A model generated the notes under the pieces. It saw only the letters and a list, made by a program, of their open reading frames with translations, searched no databases and was not told the DNA's origin. This document shows, piece after piece, positions 8,056 to 16,266 of a stretch of DNA of 32,047 bases (its first letter is position 1; each line of letters opens with the position of its first letter). Source of the stretch: Candidatus Hydrogenedentota bacterium (GTDB taxonomy: Bacteria > Hydrogenedentota > Hydrogenedentia > Hydrogenedentales > SLHB01); NCBI GenBank assembly GCA_903925285.1, contig CAIYET010000069.1, positions 1 to 32,047 on the forward strand. Reading direction: 5' to 3'. A program made the position numbers and the translations under genes.

Positions 8056-9969
8056 CTACCGGCCGTTTTCATGCAATGCGCGTTCGCGTCCGGCGCAACG
8101 CACGACGAGTACCGGGCAGCGGATTGCGTGGCGGACGCTGTCGACGGTTGCGCCATAGACGAGATCGCCGAGCGTGCGGTGGCCGTGCGCACCGAAGACG
8201 ACGAGGTCGAAGAGAAATTCCTCGGTGACACGCACGAGTTCGTCGACCGGGTTGCCGCGCCGCAGGAGGATTTCGACGGGAAGGTCCCGCGCTTCGATTT
8301 CGCGTGCGAGTTGTTCGAGATATTCCTTATCCTCGGTTCCATGCTGGCTGGCGCTTTCCTCGCCGTAGACGAGCGTACCGGGCGTGTCGACGACATGGAT
8401 CAGCGTGAGACGCGCCTTGTTCGAGCGCGCCAGCGTCATGGCCGCCGATATCACTTCGGCGTCACCTTCGGAGTGTTCGAGAGCCACGCCAATTTCCTTG
8501 AGAGGCATCGGTTGGATCCGTCCGGCGACCTGCGAGACGAGCGAAGGCCTTGCGCTTTCCCAAGCGCGTCCGGGATGAATCCACGGTTTGAGGACGATGT
8601 ACGCCAGCAGGGCGAGGCATCCCGTTACGAAGGCCAACGCGACCGGCCACAGCCATGCGAGGCTTCCGCCGAGCGCGCTGCTCAGCCCATCGTACACGAG
8701 TTTGCCGTTCAAGGCGACGATGATGCACGCCACAGTCCAGGCCACCAGTACGACCCAGCGCTTGTTCGCGAACGTTCCCATTTTCGTCTTGTCGGACGTG
8801 AAATGGATCAGCGGGATGGTTGCGAACGGAAGCTGAAGACTCAAGATCACCTGCGAAAGGATAAGCAGACTATAAGCGCCGTGGTCGCCGGTAATCGCAA
8901 TGACCACGACGGCTGGTACGAGCGCTATTGTACGCGTAACCATGCGTCGCAGCCACGGTCGCATGCGGAGGTTGAGAAAACCTTCCATGACGATCTGGCC
9001 CGAAATCGTTCCCGTGATCGTCGAGCCTTGTCCCGCCGCGATCAGTGCCACGGCAAACACGAGCGGGGCGAAAGTGTGGCCGAGGAGACCATCGAGCAGG
9101 GCGTGGGCCTGCTTGAGTTCGGTCACTTCGATACCCCGACTATGGAAGTTGGCGGCGGCCATGATCAGGATCGCGCAGTTCACGAAGAACGCGGCGTTCA
9201 ATGCGACGACGGAATCGATGAAATTGAACCGGCACGCCTCGCGTTTTCCCGTAACGGTATTCGAGACCGCGCGCGATTGCACCAACGACGAGTGGAGATA
9301 GAGATTGTGCGGCATCACCGTCGCGCCGACGATCCCCGTGACGATATACAACGCCGACGGATTGAACTGTGGAACGAATCCAGAGGCAATCCCGCCCCAA
9401 TCCGGCCTCGCAAGGAACACCTCGATGATGAAGCAACCGCCGATGGTGGCGACCATCACCACGATAAACGCTTCGATCTTCCGCATCCCGAACCGCTGCA
9501 ATGCCAGCAACAGGAACGTGTCGAGTGCCGTCACGGCGCATCCCCACAGTAACGGGATCCCGAACAGGAGATTCAGGCCGATAATCGTGCCGAGTGCCTC
9601 GGCAAGGTCCGTGGCCGCGATGGCGATCTCGGCAAGCCCCCACAGAACAAGCGTGACCGGACGCGGATACTCGCGCCGACACCCCTGCGCGAGGTCGAGC
9701 CCGGTGGCGATCCCGAAGCGTGCCGCGAGCGTCTGCAATAAGATTGCCATGAGGTTCGACATCAGGATAACCCAGATCAGCGTGTATCCGAATCGCGCCC
9801 CACCCTCGATATCCGTAGCCCAATTGCCGGGGTCCATGTACCCGACGCTGACCAGATAGGCCGGCCCCATGAACGCCAGCAAGCGCCGAATCCCGCCGCG
9901 CTGTTTTACCGAAACCTCGGCGCGTTCCCCGCCGAGATGGGCAGGCAGTTCTGCTACGGTTTCCGCCAC
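8056..9969 (-). CDS. NRAMP-family Mn2+/Fe2+ transporter fused to a UspA domain
   Basis: 637 residues with a GTG start at 9969, preceded by AGGAG about 10 nt upstream. Residues 30-475 form an 11-12-helix NRAMP transporter. The metal-binding motif of helix 1 is intact (DPGN, 46-49), as is that of helix 6 (MPHNLYLHS, 219-227). The NRAMP family imports Mn2+, Fe2+ and related ions with protons. The last 140 residues are a UspA domain: LKEIGVALEHSEG opens it and GAHGHRTLGDLVYGATVDSV gives the ATP-binding Gly-2x-Gly-9x-Gly-(S/T) signature. The fusion suggests nucleotide-linked control of transport at the cytoplasmic face, which is an inference. It could be called MntH-like, but the added domain makes a plain mntH label misleading. 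No yybP-type riboswitch can be fitted in the 80 bp upstream. Confidence 0.9.
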   Translation of the reverse strand: MAETVAELPAHLGGERAEVSVKQRGGIRRLLAFMGPAYLVSVGYMDPGNWATDIEGGARFGYTLIWVILMSNLMAILLQTLAARFGIATGLDLAQGCRREYPRPVTLVLWGLAEIAIAATDLAEALGTIIGLNLLFGIPLLWGCAVTALDTFLLLALQRFGMRKIEAFIVVMVATIGGCFIIEVFLARPDWGGIASGFVPQFNPSALYIVTGIVGATVMPHNLYLHSSLVQSRAVSNTVTGKREACRFNFIDSVVALNAAFFVNCAILIMAAANFHSRGIEVTELKQAHALLDGLLGHTFAPLVFAVALIAAGQGSTITGTISGQIVMEGFLNLRMRPWLRRMVTRTIALVPAVVVIAITGDHGAYSLLILSQVILSLQLPFATIPLIHFTSDKTKMGTFANKRWVVLVAWTVACIIVALNGKLVYDGLSSALGGSLAWLWPVALAFVTGCLALLAYIVLKPWIHPGRAWESARPSLVSQVAGRIQPMPLKEIGVALEHSEGDAEVISAAMTLARSNKARLTLIHVVDTPGTLVYGEESASQHGTEDKEYLEQLAREIEARDLPVEILLRRGNPVDELVRVTEEFLFDLVVFGAHGHRTLGDLVYGATVDSVRHAIRCPVLVVRCAGRERALHENGR

Positions 9970-10041
9970 GTCAATTGTTCTCCTGCGCCCTCAATCGAAG
10001 GTTCGAGAGCGTCTTTGGCACTGTCGCATTTTCACAAAAAA

Positions 10042-10121
10042 GATAAAGGTCAAAGATGAAGGATGAACCTATCAGTGTCCTTCGTTTTTCGTCCTTCATC
10101 CTTAACCTTCTGTCCTTTATC
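10042..10121. repeat. Heptamer-bounded hairpin element (AAGGATG type) inside a gene end
   Basis: Imperfect AAGGATG units on the left (GATAAAGG, AAGATGA, AGGATGA) face inverted units on the right (CCTTCATCC, CCTTTATC). Read on the minus strand, its core (ACGAAAAACGAAGGACACTG, then ATAGG) matches the element at 2517-2575. It encodes the last ~25 residues of the sulfatase-like protein that ends at 10050. Confidence 0.75.
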
Positions 10122-11813
10122 CCTTACGCTATGGCATCGTGCGGCCATTCCGCCGAGAAGGACGGCCAATAGGGCAAGTCCGCCGAGGCTGGCCGCAGGG
10201 ACGCTGTTCGGTGGGAGTACGTCGAGTACGTGCGCCTGCGCGAATCGGAGTCCTTTGACACCATCGTCGTACTCGCACTCGTAGGTTCCGGAATCTTCGG
10301 CGAGTGTGGGGTTCAGCGTTAGGGTCCGCGTACATGCGCCGGTGACGCGTTCGGGCGCGTCGGCGATCAACACGCCGTTCTTGAACCACCGGTAGTTCGA
10401 GCCGGGCGGCGCGGTCATGGTCACCCGTGTACTTTCTTCAATAAATCCGTTGGGACTGATCGTCAGGACGCCGGTACGCACGCGGGCGCGAATATTTAGT
10501 TCGGTCTGCGTATCGAGTAGCGCCCGTAAGTGGATAACCAGTTCTGGGTACGTTACGGCGAGATTCGTGGTCTCCAACGGATCCGCGACGATGTCGTACA
10601 ACGCGACAGCGTCGGTGCGCCGATTGTGGATCAGTTTCATCGAGCCTTCTCTGACCGCCTCGAAATCCATGTCGCGAGGGGATCGAGCTCCGCGCGTATA
10701 GGAGAATACCGGGTCTAGGGGATTGCGCGTTGCCAAGAGACTCCGTCCTTGCCAAGCGGGACGCGCCGACAATCCAAGCAGGGCAGCCACGGTGGGCAGG
10801 ACATCGACCGTGCTGACGTTCGTGGCTATAGACGCCTGGGCCAGGCCGGGGCCTTTGATGAACAGTGGAACACGCAGTTCCGGTTCATACAGCGATAGGC
10901 CATGGCCCAATAGGCCGTGTTCCCAGAAGTGCTCGCCGTGGTCCGCTAGGACGATGACGAACGTATTCGGATACTGTGCCAGGAGCGTGTCGATAAGTCC
11001 GCCAATTTCGGCATCCGCATAACGGGCTTCGCCGTCGTACAGGGTCTCGACCGAGTCTTTTCCAATGGCCGACAACTCCGGGAATTCCCGGACGGGCTTG
11101 ATGCCGAGCGTGAAATCCACTTGGTCCAGGGTGTAGGGGATGAAGTCCTCAGCGTAACCCTGTTCCAGGGTACTGAGTCCTGCGGCGGGATAGCCAAAGA
11201 GGCTTCTGTACTGCTGAGGCGGCAGATAGGGGACATGGGGATCCATGTAATGCGCGTACAAAAAGAACGGTTGCGTGTGGCGTTGGACCTGCTGTAGCGC
11301 CGCGTTTGTCACCTGTTCGGCGGAGGCTTCGGGACTGCCATAATAGCCGTATTCATCGAACCCCTGTCCGAAACCGAGTTCATGCGTCAGATTGCCGTTC
11401 GTTTGCACGCCCATGGTGGAATAGCCGACTGTCTTAAGAAACGACGCCATTGTCTCGATCGTGGCAGGCAACGCGTCCGACGGCGTGGACACCTCATGCG
11501 CCTCGACCTCGATCCCGGTGAAAATGGACGCCATAGACGGGCGAGTCCACGAACACGGCGCAACCGCATTGGTGAACCATACGCCATTCGCAGCCATGTC
11601 CAAGAGATACGGCATTACGGGCAGGCCGTTTCGCGTCGCGTTGAGCCGGTCGGCCCGCAACGCATCCACGAGGATCACGATGACGTTCGGCGCGACGGCA
11701 TTGCCGGAGGGGGATTGAACGGAATCCGCTTGCATCCGTCCCTCGGCGGTCGAAGTAAAGAAACACCCACTCCCGCCCAGCAGCAACAACAAGACGCCAA
11801 CACGCCCACCCAT
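10050..11813 (-). CDS. Exported sulfatase-superfamily protein with Ig-like domain and C-terminal membrane tail (copy 1)
   Basis: 587 residues. It opens with a short hydrophobic signal (VGVLLLLLGGSGC), possibly a lipoprotein signal with Cys17. The alkaline-phosphatase-superfamily core follows: metal ligands in VIVILVDALRADR, then the nucleophile region CSWTRPSMASIFTG and later LADHGEHFWEHG and LLGHG. Aligned to sulfatases, the formylglycine Cys/Ser falls on Thr (TRPSM) and the following Arg on Met, so this is probably not a classical FGly sulfatase; Thr is the nucleophile in phosphoethanolamine and phosphoglycerol transferases. Residues ~455-530 form an Ig-like domain (YRWFKNG, then EDSGTYECEY). 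A tail reading NSVPA, a hydrophobic helix and Arg resembles a CTERM-type sorting signal. The repeat-encoded extension VRDKGQKVKDEGRKTKD is odd and absent from the paralogue. Confidence 0.8.
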   Translation of the reverse strand: MGGRVGVLLLLLGGSGCFFTSTAEGRMQADSVQSPSGNAVAPNVIVILVDALRADRLNATRNGLPVMPYLLDMAANGVWFTNAVAPCSWTRPSMASIFTGIEVEAHEVSTPSDALPATIETMASFLKTVGYSTMGVQTNGNLTHELGFGQGFDEYGYYGSPEASAEQVTNAALQQVQRHTQPFFLYAHYMDPHVPYLPPQQYRSLFGYPAAGLSTLEQGYAEDFIPYTLDQVDFTLGIKPVREFPELSAIGKDSVETLYDGEARYADAEIGGLIDTLLAQYPNTFVIVLADHGEHFWEHGLLGHGLSLYEPELRVPLFIKGPGLAQASIATNVSTVDVLPTVAALLGLSARPAWQGRSLLATRNPLDPVFSYTRGARSPRDMDFEAVREGSMKLIHNRRTDAVALYDIVADPLETTNLAVTYPELVIHLRALLDTQTELNIRARVRTGVLTISPNGFIEESTRVTMTAPPGSNYRWFKNGVLIADAPERVTGACTRTLTLNPTLAEDSGTYECEYDDGVKGLRFAQAHVLDVLPPNSVPAASLGGLALLAVLLGGMAARCHSVRDKGQKVKDEGRKTKDTDRFILHL

Positions 11814-11917
11814 CGTTTATACCTCATGAACGGTCCATATCGGGACGCCGAACGTTTACAACCGCCACCTTCAATATACCACAATCCGCTCGCTCTTTGT
11901 CCGACGAGCCGCGCCTC

Positions 11918-13618
11918 TCAGCGGCATCTCCCACGGAGAAACAGGCGAGCGCCGAAAAGCATGGTGATCAATACGCAAGATCCGGCTACATCGAGCGCGG
12001 GGACGCTGTTGAAAGGAAGGACGGTAAAAACGTACGGTTTCGTGTATAGGAACGTCCAGACGCCGTCCGCGTACTCGCATTCGTAAGTCCCCGAATCCTC
12101 GGCAATCAGTTGATTCAGGGTTAACGTACGCGTATCGGCGCCGACAATGTGGAGAGGATCGTCGGCAATGGGCTGGCCATTTTTTATCCATTGGTAGCTC
12201 ATGCCGCTGGGAGCGGTCAACGTAAGACACGTCCCTTCCTCGATCCATCCGCCCGGATTGGGAATAACATCGGCTACACGTACGCGCGCCCGGATATTTT
12301 GCTCGTGGTGGGCATCGAGCAGTGCCTTCAGTTGAGCGACCTGCTCCGGGTATTGGGCCGCCAGATTCGTTGTTTCGTCGGGATCATGCGCCAAATCGTA
12401 GAGTTCCGCAGCACCCGTTCGCCGGTCGCGGATCAGTTTAATGGAATCCACCTTGACCATCTCGCAATCGGTGGTGCGCGGAGGCAGTCCGCCACGCGTG
12501 TAAGAAAAGGTTGGGTTCCGCAAGTCGCGCGGAGCGAGCAGGCTTCGTCCTTGCCACGTGGAACGCGCCGACAACCCAAGCAGGGAAGCTAAGGTAGGCA
12601 GGATGTCGATGGTCTCGACGTTCGCGTCACTGGTCGCGGGCGTCAATCCCGGACCTGCAATGAACAGGGGAACGCGCAACACCGGTTCGTACATGGTTTG
12701 TCCGTGGCCGAGCCAACCATGTTCCCAGAAATGGTCCCCGTGGTCTGCGGTTACAACGAAAAAGGTGTTTGGAAATTCACTCCGAATCGAGTCGATGAGC
12801 CGCCCTATTTGTTCGTCCGTGTAGCGACACTCGCCATCGAACAAGAGCCGCACGGCGTCGCGTGCTACCGGAGAGAGTTCGGGGAAGTCGCGGGAGGGTT
12901 TGACGCCGAGCATGTAGTCCACTTGGTCAATAAGGTACGGTTGGAAGTCCTCGACGATTGCCTGTTCCATCGAATCGAGTATGAGATTGGGGTAACCGAA
13001 GAGCTGGCGATACGCTTCAGGCGGCCAATACGGGCAGTGTACGTCCAGGTAGTGAACGTACAGGAAGAAAGGCGTCGATGTTTCCTGTATGAGTTGCAAA
13101 GCATCGTCCGTCACGGCCAGAGCCGGCGGCACGTTCGCAACCAGGTCGTCGTAAGCGACGAAGCCCTGAGCAAATCCGTTTATCGCGGTCAAGTGCCAAT
13201 TGGTCTGCACGCCCATGGTCATATAGCCCGCTTTCTTCAGAAAAGAGGCCATCGTTTCGACTTTATCGGAGAGCATGTCGAAAGGGGTGGACACCTGGTG
13301 CGCCTCGATGTACATGGACGTGAGAATAGACGCCACCGACGGGCGCGTCCACGAACATGGCGCCATCGCGCTCGTAAACCACGCACCCTGCGCGGCCATG
13401 TGCGAAAGATACGGCATTACGGCAACGCCGTCTCGCGTCGCCGTGAGACGATCGGCCCTCAATGCATCGATGATAATCAGTACGACATTCGGCAGAGAAG
13501 CCGTGCCGTTCGATGCTTCGGTGGGAGCGTTCAGCGTCAATTCGTCCGCAGCCAAGGCCAACGGACATCCAATCCACACAACCAGCACTAATAGGAAGAC
13601 AAGATGCTTCGATGCCAT
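11918..13618 (-). CDS. Exported sulfatase-superfamily protein with Ig-like domain and C-terminal membrane tail (copy 2)
   Basis: 566 residues from ATG 13618, which has GGGAGG 7 nt upstream; the ORF track start at 13753 is inside the AOR gene. A clear signal peptide (HLVFLLVLVVWIGCPLALAA) is followed by the same layout as copy 1: VVLIIIDALRADR, CSWTRPSVASILTS, TADHGDHFWEHG, GWLGHG, an Ig-like domain (YQWIKNG, EDSGTYECEY) and a tail NSVPALDVAGSCVLITMLF ending RGRCR. The nucleophile position is again Thr. The pair clearly arose by tandem duplication. Its start is only 19 bp after the AOR stop, so it probably shares that transcript, although a link between an extracytoplasmic esterase and a tungsten enzyme is not obvious. 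The likely substrate is a sulfate or phosphate ester outside the cytoplasm. Confidence 0.8.
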   Translation of the reverse strand: MASKHLVFLLVLVVWIGCPLALAADELTLNAPTEASNGTASLPNVVLIIIDALRADRLTATRDGVAVMPYLSHMAAQGAWFTSAMAPCSWTRPSVASILTSMYIEAHQVSTPFDMLSDKVETMASFLKKAGYMTMGVQTNWHLTAINGFAQGFVAYDDLVANVPPALAVTDDALQLIQETSTPFFLYVHYLDVHCPYWPPEAYRQLFGYPNLILDSMEQAIVEDFQPYLIDQVDYMLGVKPSRDFPELSPVARDAVRLLFDGECRYTDEQIGRLIDSIRSEFPNTFFVVTADHGDHFWEHGWLGHGQTMYEPVLRVPLFIAGPGLTPATSDANVETIDILPTLASLLGLSARSTWQGRSLLAPRDLRNPTFSYTRGGLPPRTTDCEMVKVDSIKLIRDRRTGAAELYDLAHDPDETTNLAAQYPEQVAQLKALLDAHHEQNIRARVRVADVIPNPGGWIEEGTCLTLTAPSGMSYQWIKNGQPIADDPLHIVGADTRTLTLNQLIAEDSGTYECEYADGVWTFLYTKPYVFTVLPFNSVPALDVAGSCVLITMLFGARLFLRGRCR

Positions 13619-13637
13619 ACTCGAACCTCCCATTTCC

Positions 13638-15461
13638 TCAAAAAGTGGCCTCCACCTCGACGGGCGGCGCTCCGTCCGTGTCCCATCCGCGTTTCTCGTA
13701 GTAGAGCGAGAGCATCTTTTCGAATTCGTGCGCGTCGATGGTCTTTCCTGCATTAGGCCCCGTGAGGACGGGCACCTTCGTGACCTTGTACGGCAGCGAA
13801 TCGGATTTCCGTGTCGCGCCCAAACGGATGTTCAGCCGCCGCGTCAGGTTGTAGACATGGTCGGAAAGTTTGAGCAACTCTTCGAGCGTCATCTGTTTAC
13901 CGGTCACGTAACTGTAGAACTTCTCGTAATGGCGCTCGTTCAAACCGAGTTCAATCCACGGCAGTCGGCATACACCGAGCATGTCGAACAGTGGGCGCAC
14001 GGCTTGGTGGTACATGACGAGATCGACCTTCTGTTCGGCGGTCCATGCCGCCCCCTCCTCGATCTCTTTTGCGATGGTCCATGCCCGCGCGTGGTGCGCG
14101 CCAATGTCGGAAGTCGCGTACGCGAGGCCCATCGACGTCCCGACCCGGCTGTCGTAAGCCGACTGTTCAAGCCCCTTGACTTGGAGCAGCACTTTCTCCA
14201 TTTCGGGCCACTGCGCGATGATGCGGCGCGAGCCGTCCGCCAGAATGTCACCGATGCCTTCGCGCCGTGCGATGCGGTGCATAAGGTCGAGAATCGCGTC
14301 ATCGTCGTTCCAGGCGATTGCCTTGCCATCGAGATCGGCGAGCGTTACGATCCCTTTCTCATAGCCCTCGATTATCGCTCCGACGATGCTTCCCGTTGAG
14401 ATCGTGTCGATGCCGAGTTCGTCGCACAATTTGTTGGCCGCGAGCACCGCGTCGAAGCGGTCGATGCCGAGATTCGAGCCGAGCATGGCGCACGATTCGT
14501 ATTCGGGACCTTCGGTTACGGTACCCGCGTACTTCCCATTTTTCACCAGACAGATATTGCTGCAGCACATCGGGCACATAAAACACGCGCTATCGCCGAT
14601 CTTGTAATGTTCGAGCATCGTCTCGCCATTGATCTTGTCATGCGCCGCAAACGTGGTCGCCTTGAAATTGTACGTGGGCAGGATGCCTTTCGCATTTGCG
14701 TACTCGATGACGTTCATCAAGCCCTGCTGCTGCCACAACCGGAAATATTTGTGGTCCGTCATATACTTGACGGCCTTGCGCGTCTCGTCGGCCAGTCCGT
14801 TCATGTCGAAGACCGGCAGATCCTTCGTACCGCGGACTGCGATGGCCTTGAGGTTCTTCGATCCCATGATCGCGCCGATGCCTGTCCGCCCCGCGTTGCG
14901 GCTCCAATCCGAATTAACGCACGCGAAGCGTACGAGGTTCTCGCCCGCGACGCCGATCGCGGCGACATGGAGGTTGTGCGAAGCGAGCTTCTCCTTGATG
15001 AGGCCTTCCGTTTCGAGACAGGTCTTGCCCTTTAATTGCGGCATCGGAATGATGCTTACTTTCTCGTTGTCGATGAACAGAATCGACAGTTCCGACGCCG
15101 CGCCCGTGATGGCGAGATAATCGTGGCCCGTCTGGCGCAGTTCGACGCCGAACCCGCCGCCCATCGACGAGTCGCCGTAGAAACCAGTCGCCGGCGAAAT
15201 CGAAATGAACGAGTTCTTGCCCGAAGACGGCAAATAGCAGCCCGTAAGAGGACCGGGCGCCACGACCAAAAGGTTTTCCGGACCTAGCGGGTCCACCTTG
15301 AAGTCGTGCGCCTTGAGGTTGTCCCACACGAGCTTCGCCCCGAATCCGCGCCCGCCGACGTACCGTTCGATGAAATCCTCGGAAAGGTCGCGCCGTTCCG
15401 ATGTGCCCGCCGTCAGATCGACATGCAGACCTTTGCGAAAGTAGCCGCCTTTGATATTCAT
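13638..15461 (-). CDS. aor: Aldehyde:ferredoxin oxidoreductase, tungstopterin enzyme
   Basis: 607 residues from ATG 15461 (MNIKGGYFRKGLHVDLTAG), overlapping the ferredoxin stop by 4 nt (ATGA). The N-terminal domain has the family signatures YVGGRGFGAKLVWD and, further on, AGRTGIGAIMGSKNLKAIAV, the pterin-binding segment. The cubane ligands are visible in CFMCPMCCSNICL (CxxCxxxC), with the fourth Cys in LGVCRLPW near the C-terminus. Length fits the family (about 600-620). The family oxidises aldehydes to acids, or in reverse reduces acids, with a bis-pterin tungsten centre in the cytoplasm; related members act on glyceraldehyde-3-phosphate or aromatic substrates. The 16-Fe ferredoxin in front suggests a two-subunit enzyme of the AorB/YdhV-YdhY type. 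The tungstate importer and cofactor genes nearby support a W rather than Mo enzyme, but this is not proven. Confidence 0.93.
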   Translation of the reverse strand: MNIKGGYFRKGLHVDLTAGTSERRDLSEDFIERYVGGRGFGAKLVWDNLKAHDFKVDPLGPENLLVVAPGPLTGCYLPSSGKNSFISISPATGFYGDSSMGGGFGVELRQTGHDYLAITGAASELSILFIDNEKVSIIPMPQLKGKTCLETEGLIKEKLASHNLHVAAIGVAGENLVRFACVNSDWSRNAGRTGIGAIMGSKNLKAIAVRGTKDLPVFDMNGLADETRKAVKYMTDHKYFRLWQQQGLMNVIEYANAKGILPTYNFKATTFAAHDKINGETMLEHYKIGDSACFMCPMCCSNICLVKNGKYAGTVTEGPEYESCAMLGSNLGIDRFDAVLAANKLCDELGIDTISTGSIVGAIIEGYEKGIVTLADLDGKAIAWNDDDAILDLMHRIARREGIGDILADGSRRIIAQWPEMEKVLLQVKGLEQSAYDSRVGTSMGLAYATSDIGAHHARAWTIAKEIEEGAAWTAEQKVDLVMYHQAVRPLFDMLGVCRLPWIELGLNERHYEKFYSYVTGKQMTLEELLKLSDHVYNLTRRLNIRLGATRKSDSLPYKVTKVPVLTGPNAGKTIDAHEFEKMLSLYYEKRGWDTDGAPPVEVEATF

Positions 15462-15991
15462 ATCTGTTCCTTTCCGATCTCGGCGTACTGGAGCGTCTTC
15501 GTCTCGCCCTTCTCGTTGAATTCGATTTCCTTCATTTGCGTGTAACTCAAGACGTTGTTGAGTCGCTTGCTCTCGCCCAGCGCATACTCGGCTACCAAAC
15601 GTAACGCGCCCTTCGGACAATGTTTCACGCACTCCGGATCGCCGCCGCACAAGTCGCACTTGATCGGATATTCGCAATCGTCGTGCGCGTACATGGCCCC
15701 GAACGGACATGACTCGACGCAATGGAAACAGGAAATACAGAGATCCTGGTCCAACGCCACGACGCCATCCTTCCGGCTAAGCGCGTCGACCGGGCATACC
15801 GCCTCGCACGGCGGCTTCTTGCATTGACTGCAAACGATCGGCATTCGGATTATCGGATGCGGGTAGGTGATGAGCACGCGTATCGCGCTCTTCTTGGGGT
15901 TGTTTACGCCGAAATGCTTGATCGCGCACACGAGTTCGCACATTTTGCACCCGGAACATTCCGAGGGAATGACCGCCAACTTTCGCGACAT
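15458..15991 (-). CDS. Ferredoxin-like electron-transfer subunit with four [4Fe-4S] clusters
   Basis: 177 residues. ATG 15991 has an excellent ribosome binding site (AGGAGGT, 5-nt spacer). Four Cys groups are readable: CSGCKMCELVC, CSQCKKPPCEAVC, CISCFHCVESC and CDLCGGDPECVKHC, enough for four cubanes, the arrangement of HycB/YdhY/DmsB-type subunits. It has no signal peptide or membrane helix, so it works in the cytoplasm. Translational coupling to the AOR gene (4-nt ATGA overlap) makes it the probable electron-transfer partner of that enzyme. A 21-bp palindrome at 16010-16030, just upstream of the start, may control the pair. Confidence 0.92.
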   Translation of the reverse strand: MSRKLAVIPSECSGCKMCELVCAIKHFGVNNPKKSAIRVLITYPHPIIRMPIVCSQCKKPPCEAVCPVDALSRKDGVVALDQDLCISCFHCVESCPFGAMYAHDDCEYPIKCDLCGGDPECVKHCPKGALRLVAEYALGESKRLNNVLSYTQMKEIEFNEKGETKTLQYAEIGKEQI

Positions 15992-16009
15992 GCTCTACCT
16001 CCTGTGTAG

Positions 16010-16030
16010 TCGGAATTCAGAATATTCCGA
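16010..16030 (-). promoter_or_regulatory. Palindrome TCGGAAT-N7-ATTCCGA upstream of the ferredoxin-AOR genes
   Basis: Perfect 7-bp arms with a 7-bp spacer, centred 29 bp upstream of the ferredoxin start codon and just before the ribosome binding site. The position suits an operator for the ferredoxin-AOR-sulfatase transcript. The sequence does not match the ModE-like sites elsewhere in the window. It could alternatively be an RNA hairpin in the 5' leader. Confidence 0.4.
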
Positions 16031-16136
16031 ATCCAGCTCGCTGGGAATGCCGCATTCGGCAGTACCCAAACCGGCTTATGCTATCGGACTGCGGACATAG
16101 AGTCAAACGAAGGGCTGTGTCGTTGGCGGATTCGCA

Positions 16137-16156
16137 CATGTTGCCGAGGCAACATG
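16137..16156 (+). promoter_or_regulatory. Near-perfect 20-bp palindrome upstream of the ATPase gene
   Basis: CATGTTGCCGAGGCAACATG has 9-bp perfect arms around GA. It lies 110 bp before the preferred ATG (16267) of the ATPase gene, or inside the ORF if the track start at 16078 is right. The shape suits a binding site for a dimeric repressor; no repressor gene is adjacent and there is no T-run as a terminator would need. Confidence 0.4.
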
Positions 16157-16266
16157 GATCTGTCAGAATAGCGTATCAGATATTGGACAGAAGTCATGTC
16201 GCGTCGCCACTTGGCGATACCACGGCTTCAAGTGCTCTGGACGTACTTGCGGAGAGTAATAGACAC

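Noticed and set aside
8071-9552. 493-residue plus-strand ORF
   Set aside because: It lies fully opposite the NRAMP-UspA gene, is rich in Arg, Asp and His as antisense frames of GC-rich genes are, and has no recognisable domain.
9970-10049. Manganese riboswitch upstream of the NRAMP gene
   Set aside because: Only 80 bp are available and I could not find the conserved loops of the yybP-ykoY class.
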